This document shows, one piece after another, positions 1 to 7,808 of a stretch of DNA of 37,287 bases. The notes under the pieces were generated by a model, which did no database searches, had not been told where the DNA came from, and saw only the letters and a list, made by a program, of their open reading frames with translations. Each line of letters starts with the position of its first letter. The stretch's first letter is position 1. Both the position numbers and the translations under genes were made by a program. Origin of the DNA: Lachnospiraceae bacterium UBA3641 (GTDB lineage: Bacteria; Bacillota; Clostridia; Lachnospirales; Lachnospiraceae); contig DFKQ01000046.1 in NCBI GenBank assembly GCA_002373875.1, positions 1 through 37,287 on the forward strand, read 5' to 3'.

Positions 1-239
1 CGGAACCCGTCCGTACCGAAATATTTACCCATTTGTCTCTCCTTTTTAGCGGGGTCCTTGCCGGTGCCCCTTGCTTCTTTAGTCCTGCCGTCATATGGTC
101 TCTTTGCACCTGCGGGGATAAGCCACAGCTTACCCTCCTTCCTGGCACCTGCTATCTTGCCGTCGCGACACAGCATCGTAATGCGTCTCTCGGTCATATC
201 CCATTTTTCGGCAGCCTCATGAACGTCGACGTATTTCAT
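1..239 (-). CDS. glmM: HTH domain fused in frame to phosphoglucosamine mutase (5' part only)
   Basis: Partial: the gene runs off the left edge. Reading from the ATG at 239, residues 1-69 form a small excisionase/MerR-like helix-turn-helix domain (VDVHEAAEKWDMTERRI, then CRDGKIAGARKEGKLWLIP). A basic linker follows, then MGKYFGTDGFR at residue 70, which is the usual N-terminus of GlmM, the enzyme converting glucosamine-6-phosphate to glucosamine-1-phosphate for UDP-GlcNAc and peptidoglycan. No stop separates the two parts: 207 nt lie between the two ATGs, an exact multiple of three. The GlmM ATG (30-32) has its own Shine-Dalgarno (AAGGAGAGACAA) inside the HTH reading frame, so both a fusion and a free GlmM could be made. 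The outer ATG also has a good site (AAAGGAGAGCCAA). The GlmM assignment rests on about ten residues. Confidence 0.75.
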   Translation of the reverse strand, partial: MKYVDVHEAAEKWDMTERRITMLCRDGKIAGARKEGKLWLIPAGAKRPYDGRTKEARGTGKDPAKKERQMGKYFGTDGF

Positions 240-269
240 TTGGCTCTCCTTTACAAATGTCCTATTATA

Positions 270-298
270 TTTGTACATCTCCCGGATGGATTTGTCAA
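270..298 (-). promoter_or_regulatory. Putative sigma-A promoter of the HTH-GlmM gene
   Basis: On the minus strand a perfect -35 TTGACA (293-298) is followed by a 17-bp spacer and TACAAA (270-275). An alternative TATAAT lies at 264-269 but at a poor spacing of 23. The -35 lies inside the left arm of the 286-327 inverted repeat, so a protein bound there should block transcription. Confidence 0.5.
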
Positions 299-366
299 GA
301 TACATTTATGCATCTTGACAAATCCATTTTATATCTTGACAAATCCATTTTATATCTTGACAAATC
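286..366. repeat. Operator-like array: 16-bp inverted repeat plus 21-bp tandem repeats
   Basis: Arms 286-301 and 312-327 are perfect 16-bp inverted repeats around TTGACAAATCC. The right arm is also the first of three direct copies with a 21-bp period (312-332, 333-353, and 354-366 whose last 8 bp resume at 461-468). A period of 21 bp is two helical turns, so proteins bound to the copies would sit on one DNA face. The array covers the promoter of the HTH-GlmM gene. Binding by the HTH domain is inference. Confidence 0.7.
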
Positions 367-463
367 ATGAAACAGGGGGACGGTTCCTCGGTTCATTTGA
401 AATCAAAAGAATTGCATCAATGATTGTCAGCAAATGAACCGAGGAACCGTCCCCCTGTTTCAT
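367..463. repeat. MITE/REP-like inverted-repeat element
   Basis: Two perfect 33-bp arms (367-399 and 431-463) contain the GGGGGACGGTTC core and enclose a 31-bp centre. No coding capacity. The core resembles REP/RAYT-type or MITE sequences found in many Firmicutes (from memory). Joining the flanks at 366 and 461 exactly restores a copy of the neighbouring 21-bp repeat, so this looks like an insertion of 94 bp. It sits directly after the stop of the xylosidase gene and could also fold as a strong RNA hairpin, but there is no T-tract. Confidence 0.75.
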
Positions 464-467
464 TTTA

Positions 468-2522
468 TTATGCAAGCGGCCCTGCCACTATCTTCCCTTC
501 TCTCAACATCCCGTTAAAGTCACGGTCAAAGATTATATCGCTTCCATCGGGATTCTCGAAACGTTCTTCGGGCTCGAAGGCCATTCCCAGAGTATCCGAA
601 CTTATGAGTGAAGCCTCCGGAAGAAATTCATCATAGTTACTGTCAAGCTTGAATTCTCCATTATCTTCAATAAGGCTCACCTTTATCTCATGCTCATCAT
701 CAACCGTACAGTTCTCCTCTATATCGCAGGGCCTGGCACCATTAAAGAATACATTACCGCCTGTCCATACAGGGAGCGGTGCATAGTACCTGTCGCGCGA
801 TACGGCCGCCCCTTCACCGCAATATCCCTCGAAAAGGTTCTTCCATTCATCTTCCTTCATGTATCCCGTGAAGGTTACGGTTCCTGCTACAAGGTTAAGA
901 TCGTCCCATTCTCCATCACCCATCACGTTTACTATAGGCTCTCCGTCCTTGTCAACATATTCCCGCTTCCCGTCAAGTCCGCCGCCGTGGCATACATCTA
1001 TCATGCCCTGACGGACCTTAGGTTGAACGAATACATTATTATAAAACCTTACATCCCCGTGAAGGACCGTCATGACGCCCGTGACATCGGTACTGTGCGG
1101 CCTGTGTATGGGCGTATATCTGGGTGAGGGATGCTTTATCGTACCGTTAAGGACCCCCCTGCCGACACCTGCGACCGAGCCGTAGAACAGGTTGTGAACA
1201 AAGGCTATACCCTGAGCCGGAATACGGACGCATCTCTCGGACAGCATGATGTTGTTATCTACAAGTGTCGGACCGTGGGCTATCTCGATCCACAGATCTT
1301 CTCCCATTCCCAGCCCCTCTGTGAATTCTTCCTTGAGAAGATGGTCCCTTGACATACAGTTATCGTGGAAAAGGTTACTTGAAACCCTGGTGCCCTGACA
1401 TTGCCAGTCAAGCCAGATACCCCTTACGCAGTCATGGAAATGGTTGTGTCTTATTATAACGTCAATGGCCGCGTGCAGCTTGATACCGCCGGTCTCCGCG
1501 CCCGCAACATTCCTCTTGTTGTTTATATGATGGATATGGTTATTCTCTATGACAGAGAAGACACATCCAAGATTCCCCACGATGCCGGTCTGTCCGCAGT
1601 CATGAATATCACAGTTCCTTATGATATGCGAACCGACTGTTTCCCTTGTCCATCCGTCAAGCCTTGCAATAAATGTGCAGTCCCTCTGGGTCTGGGCCCC
1701 ATCCTTATACTTATACTTAAGCCACTTATTATCGTTGCCCTGCTGGCGGTACTTGCCAAGGGAAATACCCGAACACTTGGATTCGAAGATGTCACAGTCC
1801 TCAATGATCCAGCCCTTGCTCCAGTGCGGACCTATCATGCCCTCCTGCAGGGCCGTGGGAGGTGCCCACTGGGTCGCCGCCTTGCATACGGTAAAGCCCG
1901 ACAGGGTGATATAATCCACATGTTCCTCTATGGGCCAGAAGCAATGAGCCCTGACACTTATCTCGACACACTCCTTATTGGGATCCTTCCCTTGGAAGTT
2001 AGCGTATATGACCGTTGCATCCTCAACCTCCGACTGTTCCGTGTACCACGTGTGCAGGGTAAAGTCACGGTCCCAGGATGCATCGTAGTATTCAGGCTCC
2101 ATGACCTTGTCAAGGCTGTCCTTCTCATACAGTGACTTACCGTTAAGGAACACATCACCTGTATGGGCGCTCACGCTGCCATCCAGCCAGTCACCGGATA
2201 CGAGTGTCGTGTAGGGATTACAGCTTCCGAAGTATGAATTGGGAACGGTAAGCTTCCAGACATCCCCCGAATGATTCTCCCATGTATCGAACCTGTCGGC
2301 TCCTGTTATCACTGCCTCCCGGGGAATCTGTGACCTGTACACTATCCTCTGTCTCTCAGTTCCCGCGTTCTTAGGGCTTACATCCTCACGGTATATGCCG
2401 GGTGCGACAATAACCTCATCCCCGGGAAGGGCTATTTCAGCGGCCTGCCCGATCCTGCGGAAGGGCTTATCCTCACTTCCGTCACCGTTTGGTCTTGCAT
2501 TCTGGTTTACATAATACTTCAT
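468..2522 (-). CDS. GH120 beta-xylosidase (right-handed beta-helix), cytoplasmic
   Basis: 684 residues without signal peptide. The sequence follows XylC of Thermoanaerobacterium (GH120) along most of its length: YFGSCNPY near 97, GPHWSKGWIIED near 231, GSHIIRN near 297, GGIKLHAAIDV near 345 and GIWLDWQCQGTRV near 368. By that alignment Asp372 (in WLDW) is the nucleophile and Glu413 (in WIEIAHGP) the acid/base. About 20 extra residues (near 389-410) separate them compared with XylC. GH120 enzymes release xylose from xylobiose and short xylo-oligosaccharides, so an intracellular role after import fits. RBS GGAGGAAATCGG precedes the ATG. It is the last gene of a trxA-queH-GH120 run, 56 bp after queH. 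Substrate is inferred from the family. Confidence 0.88.
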   Translation of the reverse strand: MKYYVNQNARPNGDGSEDKPFRRIGQAAEIALPGDEVIVAPGIYREDVSPKNAGTERQRIVYRSQIPREAVITGADRFDTWENHSGDVWKLTVPNSYFGSCNPYTTLVSGDWLDGSVSAHTGDVFLNGKSLYEKDSLDKVMEPEYYDASWDRDFTLHTWYTEQSEVEDATVIYANFQGKDPNKECVEISVRAHCFWPIEEHVDYITLSGFTVCKAATQWAPPTALQEGMIGPHWSKGWIIEDCDIFESKCSGISLGKYRQQGNDNKWLKYKYKDGAQTQRDCTFIARLDGWTRETVGSHIIRNCDIHDCGQTGIVGNLGCVFSVIENNHIHHINNKRNVAGAETGGIKLHAAIDVIIRHNHFHDCVRGIWLDWQCQGTRVSSNLFHDNCMSRDHLLKEEFTEGLGMGEDLWIEIAHGPTLVDNNIMLSERCVRIPAQGIAFVHNLFYGSVAGVGRGVLNGTIKHPSPRYTPIHRPHSTDVTGVMTVLHGDVRFYNNVFVQPKVRQGMIDVCHGGGLDGKREYVDKDGEPIVNVMGDGEWDDLNLVAGTVTFTGYMKEDEWKNLFEGYCGEGAAVSRDRYYAPLPVWTGGNVFFNGARPCDIEENCTVDDEHEIKVSLIEDNGEFKLDSNYDEFLPEASLISSDTLGMAFEPEERFENPDGSDIIFDRDFNGMLREGKIVAGPLA

Positions 2523-2578
2523 CCGATTTCCTCCATTATTACCGGCCTCAGCCGTCTGTCATTTCGTTCATATATGTC

Positions 2579-3232
2579 TCAGTCTCTTCTCGAAAACACG
2601 CATCCGCAATAGTCCTGCCTGTATAGATCATATTTCCTGCTTAATTCTATCGACTGCTTGTAGCCCTCCCTCTTCTTAAAGTCCGAAGGCAGATGCTTAA
2701 CTCCGTATTCCTTCTCAAGGGCTTCCCCTATCTCATTTATCTTCTCCGCATTCTTAAGAGGACTTATGGACAGGGTCGTCGTGAAATAGTCATATCCTCC
2801 ATCCTTAGCCATGGCAGCCGCTTCCCTCATGCGCAGTTCATAGCACTTAAAACATCGCTCCCCGCCCTCCGGGACATCCTCAAGTCCCCCGGCCATGTCA
2901 AAAAAAACATCAGGGTCATAGTCGCCCGCCACAAGCCTTATATCAGGTGCTCCTTCGGGCATAACGGCACCTTCACTTCCCTCATCCCCCTGCCTCAGAT
3001 CATGGTTAAGGGCATCTATAAGCCTCTTCTGCTCCTTAAGACGCTTGTCAAATTCCTCGGGCGGAAAGATATTGGGATTATAATAAATGACCGTTATATC
3101 AAAATACCTCGCAAGGTAGGTAAGCACATAAGAGCTGCAGGGGCCGCAACATGAGTGAAGAAGCAAAGAAGGTCTGCTGTCCAGACCTTCCAATACTTTA
3201 TCAAGTTCCTTCTGATAATTACGCTTGTTCAT
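2579..3232 (-). CDS. queH: Epoxyqueuosine reductase QueH
   Basis: 217 residues of the QueH (former DUF208) family, which reduces epoxyqueuosine to queuosine in tRNA, the last step of queuosine synthesis, and replaces the cobalamin-dependent QueG in many anaerobes. Visible hallmarks: CCGPC at 28-32, YYNPNIFP near 50, C127/C130 in ERCFKCYELR, and C209/C211 in DYCGCVF near the end. These cysteines hold the iron-sulfur cluster and metal in the family. It starts 5 bp after the stop of trxA, so the two are cotranscribed and probably translationally coupled. The start has only a modest RBS (AAGTAGG). Confidence 0.93.
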   Translation of the reverse strand: MNKRNYQKELDKVLEGLDSRPSLLLHSCCGPCSSYVLTYLARYFDITVIYYNPNIFPPEEFDKRLKEQKRLIDALNHDLRQGDEGSEGAVMPEGAPDIRLVAGDYDPDVFFDMAGGLEDVPEGGERCFKCYELRMREAAAMAKDGGYDYFTTTLSISPLKNAEKINEIGEALEKEYGVKHLPSDFKKREGYKQSIELSRKYDLYRQDYCGCVFSRRD

Positions 3233-3237
3233 GAAAC

Positions 3238-3549
3238 CTACTTAAACAGATCAAGATATTCCTGCTTGCTGCGAAGTCCCACTGTCTTATTCTTGATCTC
3301 GCCGTTTTCAAAAACAGCTACCATAGGTATGCTCATTACATTATACTGCCCGGCAAGATCCTCCTCTTCATCAACATTGACCTTACCTACCTTATATGTT
3401 CCCGCATATTCCTCAGCTATCTCACTGATTATCGGTCCTGCCATCTTACAGGGTCCGCACCAGGGTGCCCAAAAATCAACCAGCACCGGGATATCCGATT
3501 TAAGAACTTCAGCTTCAAAATTATCCTTGGTTAACATAACTTCTGCCAT
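3238..3549 (-). CDS. trxA: Thioredoxin
   Basis: 103 residues, the normal size of a thioredoxin. Active site WCGPC with C31 and C34, preceded by VLVDFWAP, and the cis-proline loop SIPMVAVF. The start is set at the ATG at 3549, which has AGAGGAGG six bases upstream. The reading frame stays open further upstream but that part overlaps the promoter. Cytoplasmic thiol-disulfide reductant. First gene of the operon with queH and the GH120 gene, so it may keep the QueH cysteines reduced (inference). Confidence 0.95.
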   Translation of the reverse strand: MAEVMLTKDNFEAEVLKSDIPVLVDFWAPWCGPCKMAGPIISEIAEEYAGTYKVGKVNVDEEEDLAGQYNVMSIPMVAVFENGEIKNKTVGLRSKQEYLDLFK

Positions 3550-3588
3550 GTGATACCTCCTCTGTAGTCGGAAAATAACTGCAAGTCC

Positions 3589-3617
3589 ATTATAAATTAC
3601 CCCCGTCAAAAACACAA
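3589..3617 (-). promoter_or_regulatory. Sigma-A promoter of trxA-queH-GH120
   Basis: Minus strand: -35 TTGTGT (3612-3617), 17-bp spacer, perfect -10 TATAAT (3589-3594). It lies 40-68 bp upstream of the trxA ATG and immediately after the stop of the sortase relic. Confidence 0.7.
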
Positions 3618-3623
3618 GCGAGT

Positions 3624-3924
3624 TTATCTCCTTCGCGCGATGACCACGAACCTTCCGTTCTCGGTGTGGTAGGCACAGGTTACAAGGGTTAGCAGCTTAT
3701 CACCATACTCTGCATTAACACCCGTATCATATACAGATTTCTTAAGGTACTGTTTAACATTACTGTCAAAATCATCCTTATTCTCTGCATTGATAAAATT
3801 ATAAAACTTAAAGACATCCTCATCTTCATAATAGACCTTATCGTCATACAATATATCACTGCTGTCATCAGATATAACGACTTCGTCCGAATTTGCAGTT
3901 ATTTCCGCAGCATATACCGCAGAC
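3624..3924 (-). pseudogene. Class B sortase relic (C-terminal part only)
   Basis: The last ~95 codons (from about residue 40 of the 137-codon frame whose first ATG is at 4037) match the C-terminal half of class B sortases: FYNFINAENKDDF, then VYDTGV, then LLTLVTCAYHTENGRFVV, containing the catalytic cysteine (TC) and arginine (GRF). The N-terminal half with signal anchor and catalytic histidine is missing. Upstream codons in this frame are out-of-frame dockerin sequence, so the ATG at 4037 is not a genuine start. It ends next to the trxA promoter. Relic rather than a functional sortase. Confidence 0.65.
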
Positions 3925-4269
3925 CTACAACAATGTAATAAACCAAATGCCATCGCCCGTAACGTCACCCCTCTGTACTTCCTCTTTCGTAAGTTCAAGA
4001 GTTCCCGATACAGCTCTTGCCAGCTTGACGACATCATTCATTGACACTTCTCCATCGCCGGTAAAATCCCCCATGACCTTCGCAATGATACCATCCAGCT
4101 CAATTGAATATCTGCCAATGTAGCTGCTCTTAGAAGGCTGTGGAGCGGTGTATACATCATAAGTAAGCTTATCGCCTTCAATGTATCCGCCATATATATC
4201 ACCGGTCGCAGTCTCAATGTCACAGGTTTTAATAACATCACTGTTTTGCTCCTCATTCCGGGCATAGAT
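3925..4269 (-). pseudogene. Dockerin-bearing protein relic
   Basis: One frame is open from 4269 to a TAG at 3925-3927 without a suitable start. It encodes about 70 residues of unassigned sequence and then a dockerin type I-like half: GDFTGDGEVSMNDVVKLARA followed by EEVQRGDVTGDG, where the second calcium loop breaks off into an unrelated ITLL and stop. Dockerins anchor secreted enzymes to cohesins in cellulosomes. The gene has lost its 5' end and its last ~20 codons, the latter replaced by the sortase relic. Likely product of a deletion that joined two genes. Confidence 0.65.
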
Positions 4270-4362
4270 TCAGTACTGTACTGATCATATCCGTTATTGA
4301 ATTAAGAAACTCTGTGAGGTATAGGATACGACTTTCGAAGAGTTGACTGCGATCAGCTGAAC

Positions 4363-5907
4363 TTACTTCATCTCACGCTTCTTTTCATACATGGCCTTAT
4401 CCGCGCGCTTAAATACATTCTCCATCCCCGCATCGAGGCTGGGATCGAACACCGCAACACCGAGAGCTGCCGATATTTTCTCCCAGGGCTTAAGCTCCGG
4501 ATCATTTTCAAAGCTGCTAAGCTGATCGTAGAATTCTTCAACCAGCTTCTCTCGGTCCTTAAAGTTCTTACCCGCAAGTATCACCACGAATTCGTCTCCC
4601 CCTATCCTGAACACGGGGGAATGACTGAATATTTCACAGATAACCTGACAGAGCCTGCGAATGGAAACATCTCCCTTCTCGTGACCGTAGGTATCGTTGA
4701 TCAGCTTGAGATTATTAAGATCTATCATGGCAATGCCGATATCCGTCATACCGTTTTCAATAGACCACTTGATCTGCTTAAGCTCCTCATCATAGCCATA
4801 CTTGTTTCTCACGCCGGTAAGGGCGTCCTTGATTGCAAGTTCATGACTCTGCGTAAGCTCTTCTTCCTTTCTGGTAAGCGTTTTCATATAAGCATCAAGT
4901 GTTCGCATCATATCTGCTATCTGCATTCCCAGGTGGGAAATCTCATCGGAGCCCGATATGCTTGTTTCGAGTATATCAGCCGTATTAACATCCCTGTGTG
5001 CGGAATAATCGGATATCCTGGTCGCTATCCTGTCAAGCTTGGATATGTATTTGCGGTTTACCACGTAAGCCAGAAGGGCAAGACCAACGAGCATGATCGC
5101 ACCTGTAAGGAGGACAAGAATAAATACGTTTCGTGTGATATGCGAGTTAACATAATCTATGTCAAGATCCACACATACAAGACCCATCTTTTCTCCATTA
5201 CTGATCACGGGAACATAGTAGGAATATGTACGACCATACTCGTTATCAAAGGAGTCCATCGCATCGAGCATATGACCGGCTTCCCATGTCTTAAACAGAT
5301 ATGGGCCGTCCTCGTAGGATTCTTCACAGGTATCGCAAAGATGGAGCCTGTTATCCTTCTCATCACCCTCATAGGTTCGTTCAGGATCAAATATATAAGT
5401 TATATTCGTTCCTTCACCCGTCGGATACACATAGTAAATATAGGGCACATCAAACCAATCCGCCATTTCCTCAAAATACAGGAACCATTTAGCATGATAA
5501 TATGTGCAGAACAGATTCTTAATGTCAACGGGAAGCTCTTCAAAAGTCACATCCTCCCCAAATACCATACCGGGATAACGGGTGGCAAAGACCTTATCGA
5601 ACTCCTCTTCCCTGTTCTTTACAAAGTCATGTGAGAAATCGAAGGGTATCCGGATAGCATCACTATTCTCCAGCATATATTTCTGATAGGAGACAAAAAG
5701 ATCACCTTCCTCATTGATCTCATCACGGAGCATGGTACCTATATGCTGCATCTCAATAATGCTCTGATCCTCATACAGCTCCACCTGTACCATAAAGATA
5801 CCTATTCCGCTCACTGTGATAGCCACTACGGCTACTGCCGCAAACAATATGGATATCCTGAAAACAATGCTTTGTGTAAATCGGTTTTCGGAAGTTTTCT
5901 CATCCAT
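4363..5907 (-). CDS. Membrane-bound GGDEF diguanylate cyclase with extracellular sensor
   Basis: 514 residues. TM1 at about 17-40, an extracytoplasmic sensor of ~220 residues (41-260) that contains a CDTC pair at 191-194, TM2 at about 261-283, a linker/HAMP-like stretch to ~345, a short coiled coil, then a GGDEF domain from ~360. The active-site motif is intact (RIGGDEF, 436-440), with DALTGVRNKYGYDEEL and LKLINDTYGHEKGD as supporting blocks. No RxxD inhibitory site is seen upstream of the motif. It should make c-di-GMP in response to an external signal. The sensor looks like a Cache-type domain, but the ligand is unknown. RBS AGGAGAT lies 7 bp before the ATG, and the receiver-domain gene is 81 bp upstream on the same strand. 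Confidence 0.9.
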   Translation of the reverse strand: MDEKTSENRFTQSIVFRISILFAAVAVVAITVSGIGIFMVQVELYEDQSIIEMQHIGTMLRDEINEEGDLFVSYQKYMLENSDAIRIPFDFSHDFVKNREEEFDKVFATRYPGMVFGEDVTFEELPVDIKNLFCTYYHAKWFLYFEEMADWFDVPYIYYVYPTGEGTNITYIFDPERTYEGDEKDNRLHLCDTCEESYEDGPYLFKTWEAGHMLDAMDSFDNEYGRTYSYYVPVISNGEKMGLVCVDLDIDYVNSHITRNVFILVLLTGAIMLVGLALLAYVVNRKYISKLDRIATRISDYSAHRDVNTADILETSISGSDEISHLGMQIADMMRTLDAYMKTLTRKEEELTQSHELAIKDALTGVRNKYGYDEELKQIKWSIENGMTDIGIAMIDLNNLKLINDTYGHEKGDVSIRRLCQVICEIFSHSPVFRIGGDEFVVILAGKNFKDREKLVEEFYDQLSSFENDPELKPWEKISAALGVAVFDPSLDAGMENVFKRADKAMYEKKREMK

Positions 5908-5988
5908 GCCCTGATCTCCTATTAAATACTCGTTAACGCAAAGTGTAATATCCGTTCTTCCTTAAAGAACTACATTCCATGTTATGGT

Positions 5989-7641
5989 TCAGTGATCCTT
6001 CAGTATGCTCCCCGCGAAGAAACGGTCTATGGATTCCAGCAGGGATTCCTTCGGCATTGATTTAAGGAGATAGCCGTCCGGTTTGTGTTTTAATATTCGC
6101 ATAACATTTTCTCTGTCATTTTTTTCCGAAAGGATTATTATCGGTATCCCCTTCGTCCTTGGATTATCTCTGGTATGCTGCATTATCTCAAGTCCGCTGT
6201 TGCCATGCAGTTCATCCGACAGAACTATAAGGTCGGGAACGGTATATTCAAGATAATGCATCGCATCCCTGTCCGAGCTTGCGCAGTCTATATCATAATC
6301 CTGTTCAAGCCATCCGGTTGTTATCTTCAGAAAATCCTTATCGTCATCTATGATAAGAACATTCTTAACCCTGCTGTATTCAATTTGCCTTGCGGCAAAC
6401 CTCTTCATATCCTCGGTAAGCTTCTCATGATCAACAGGCCTTGGATATACCGCACTTACAAAATTACTGTCATGTATCTTAAGTGCAGAGGATATATCCA
6501 GCGGTTCCCCGGCAAAGCAAAGGGTCTTGTTATCATCACGGCTTATCTCGGCCAATTGCGCGCTTATATGTTTGATATGGACCACATCACCGGTCGGATA
6601 GTAAAGCATCATATCCGCATCAGGTCTGTGAAGGTTTATTTCCTGTAATTCATCCCTGATGGTTATGACCTTGAAGCCGATCTCATTAAGACATTTAATG
6701 ATACCCTTACTGACTATTCCCTTCTCATCTCCGATATAGAGGATAGGGTGTCCGAAGGCACCGCCATACATGGTCGCTTTATGATTCTCCTTCTGCCCCG
6801 GTCCCTCAAGATCAAGAACCGGTTTAAGTGAGCTTAACATACATCGATATAAGGTAAGGAGCTCAGAGGTCCCCGGAGGAAGCAGCTTATATTCCTCATT
6901 TTTAACGGCATCTTCAAGATCGGTCGCACGATCTGTTATTTCCTCGGCTCCGATAAGGCCTGCCAGATTCTTAAGCGCACGTATCCTGGCAGAATACATA
7001 TCCCAGTTCTCCTCTGCCAGATATTTTTCTATTTCACCGGCCTTCTCCCCGATGGATGCATAAAAAATCTTAAGGGCACTTATATAATCTTCCGCAGTAC
7101 CGCAGCGTTCCAAACCCGAAGCTGTATTTAAACCCGGAATATCTCTTATCCATGACGGAAGCACCCCGATCTCAGTCTTTGTATGCTGTGATTGTTCCTC
7201 ATTCTCTGCCTTCGCCTCCTGCTCATCTCCACCGGGGTCAGGAAGGTATTTCATCAGCAAAACCGCAAGCTCACCCGGATCAATAGGTTTTAACAGGACA
7301 TCGGCAAAGCCGGCCGCCTTGTAGAGGTTGATGTAACTCTTCCCCTCTTCCGTTGTATGACAGATTACCGGAACCTCATGACCTGTTTCCTTGAACATCT
7401 CCTTTAACACAAGAAGCGTATCAACTCCGTCCATATCAGGCATGCGGTGGTCCATAAGAATAAGATCATATGTATTCTCTCTGCACAGGTCTATACATTC
7501 CTGCCCGGACTCGGCCAGGTCTGAACTTATACCGTGTGAAGCAAGCATTGAAGCCAAAATGGTCCTGTTAACCATCATATCATCAACAATAAGGACTCTT
7601 GGTGTTGTCCCAAAACCATTCGGAAATGTAACATCCTTCAT
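5989..7641 (-). CDS. Multi-receiver signalling protein: REC, Hpt-like, pseudo-REC, REC
   Basis: 550 residues from the ATG at 7641, chosen because AAGGAG sits 9 bases before it but touches the ATG at 7650. In numbering from the 7650 ATG: REC1 (18-136) has acidic DD (23-24), phospho-acceptor D67 (LILMDHRMP) and K121. An Hpt-like helical region (175-280) has RALKNLAGLIGAEE where an active Hpt has HALK: the histidine is replaced by R224. A degenerate REC-like block spans 300-420. A last REC (428-546) keeps DDD (435-437) and K530, but the acceptor position reads S478 (LIVLSDEL). It is probably cotranscribed with the diguanylate cyclase downstream and may regulate it. No DNA-binding domain is present. 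Confidence 0.8.
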   Translation of the reverse strand: MKDVTFPNGFGTTPRVLIVDDMMVNRTILASMLASHGISSDLAESGQECIDLCRENTYDLILMDHRMPDMDGVDTLLVLKEMFKETGHEVPVICHTTEEGKSYINLYKAAGFADVLLKPIDPGELAVLLMKYLPDPGGDEQEAKAENEEQSQHTKTEIGVLPSWIRDIPGLNTASGLERCGTAEDYISALKIFYASIGEKAGEIEKYLAEENWDMYSARIRALKNLAGLIGAEEITDRATDLEDAVKNEEYKLLPPGTSELLTLYRCMLSSLKPVLDLEGPGQKENHKATMYGGAFGHPILYIGDEKGIVSKGIIKCLNEIGFKVITIRDELQEINLHRPDADMMLYYPTGDVVHIKHISAQLAEISRDDNKTLCFAGEPLDISSALKIHDSNFVSAVYPRPVDHEKLTEDMKRFAARQIEYSRVKNVLIIDDDKDFLKITTGWLEQDYDIDCASSDRDAMHYLEYTVPDLIVLSDELHGNSGLEIMQHTRDNPRTKGIPIIILSEKNDRENVMRILKHKPDGYLLKSMPKESLLESIDRFFAGSILKDH

Positions 7642-7808
7642 ACACCCCATCTCCTTAAATCAGTGTAGGTCACCTCTAATGCAAAACAGTGTTTGCGTCT
7701 TTTTATATTGTTGTATAGAATGATACCATAAAAACATGATTCTAACCACCATATACAGAAGATAATCTGATACGATACAGGCGATAAACTATAAGGGAAG
7801 GTGACTAT

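Noticed and set aside
312..366. Short regular repeats considered as a CRISPR array
   Set aside because: The units are 21 bp with no unique spacers and sit over a promoter; no cas gene is present.
33..437. Plus-strand open frame of 134 codons over the repeat region
   Set aside because: It reads antisense through the HTH-GlmM start, the tandem repeats and half of the inverted-repeat element; repeats alone give the ILTNPF units.
367..463. The 33-bp inverted repeat as a plain terminator of the GH120 gene
   Set aside because: Hairpin potential is strong, but there is no T-tract and the flanks show an insertion; a mobile-type repeat explains it better.
1401..2135. Plus-strand frames of up to 244 codons inside the GH120 gene
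   Set aside because: Antisense shadows of a firmly identified gene.
4038..4265. Minus-strand frame of 75 codons starting at 4265
   Set aside because: It is an out-of-frame reading of the dockerin relic and shows no recognisable protein pattern.
4621..5634. Plus-strand frame of 337 codons opposite the diguanylate cyclase
   Set aside because: The minus-strand frame has an intact GGDEF domain, two TM helices and a good RBS; the plus frame has none of these.
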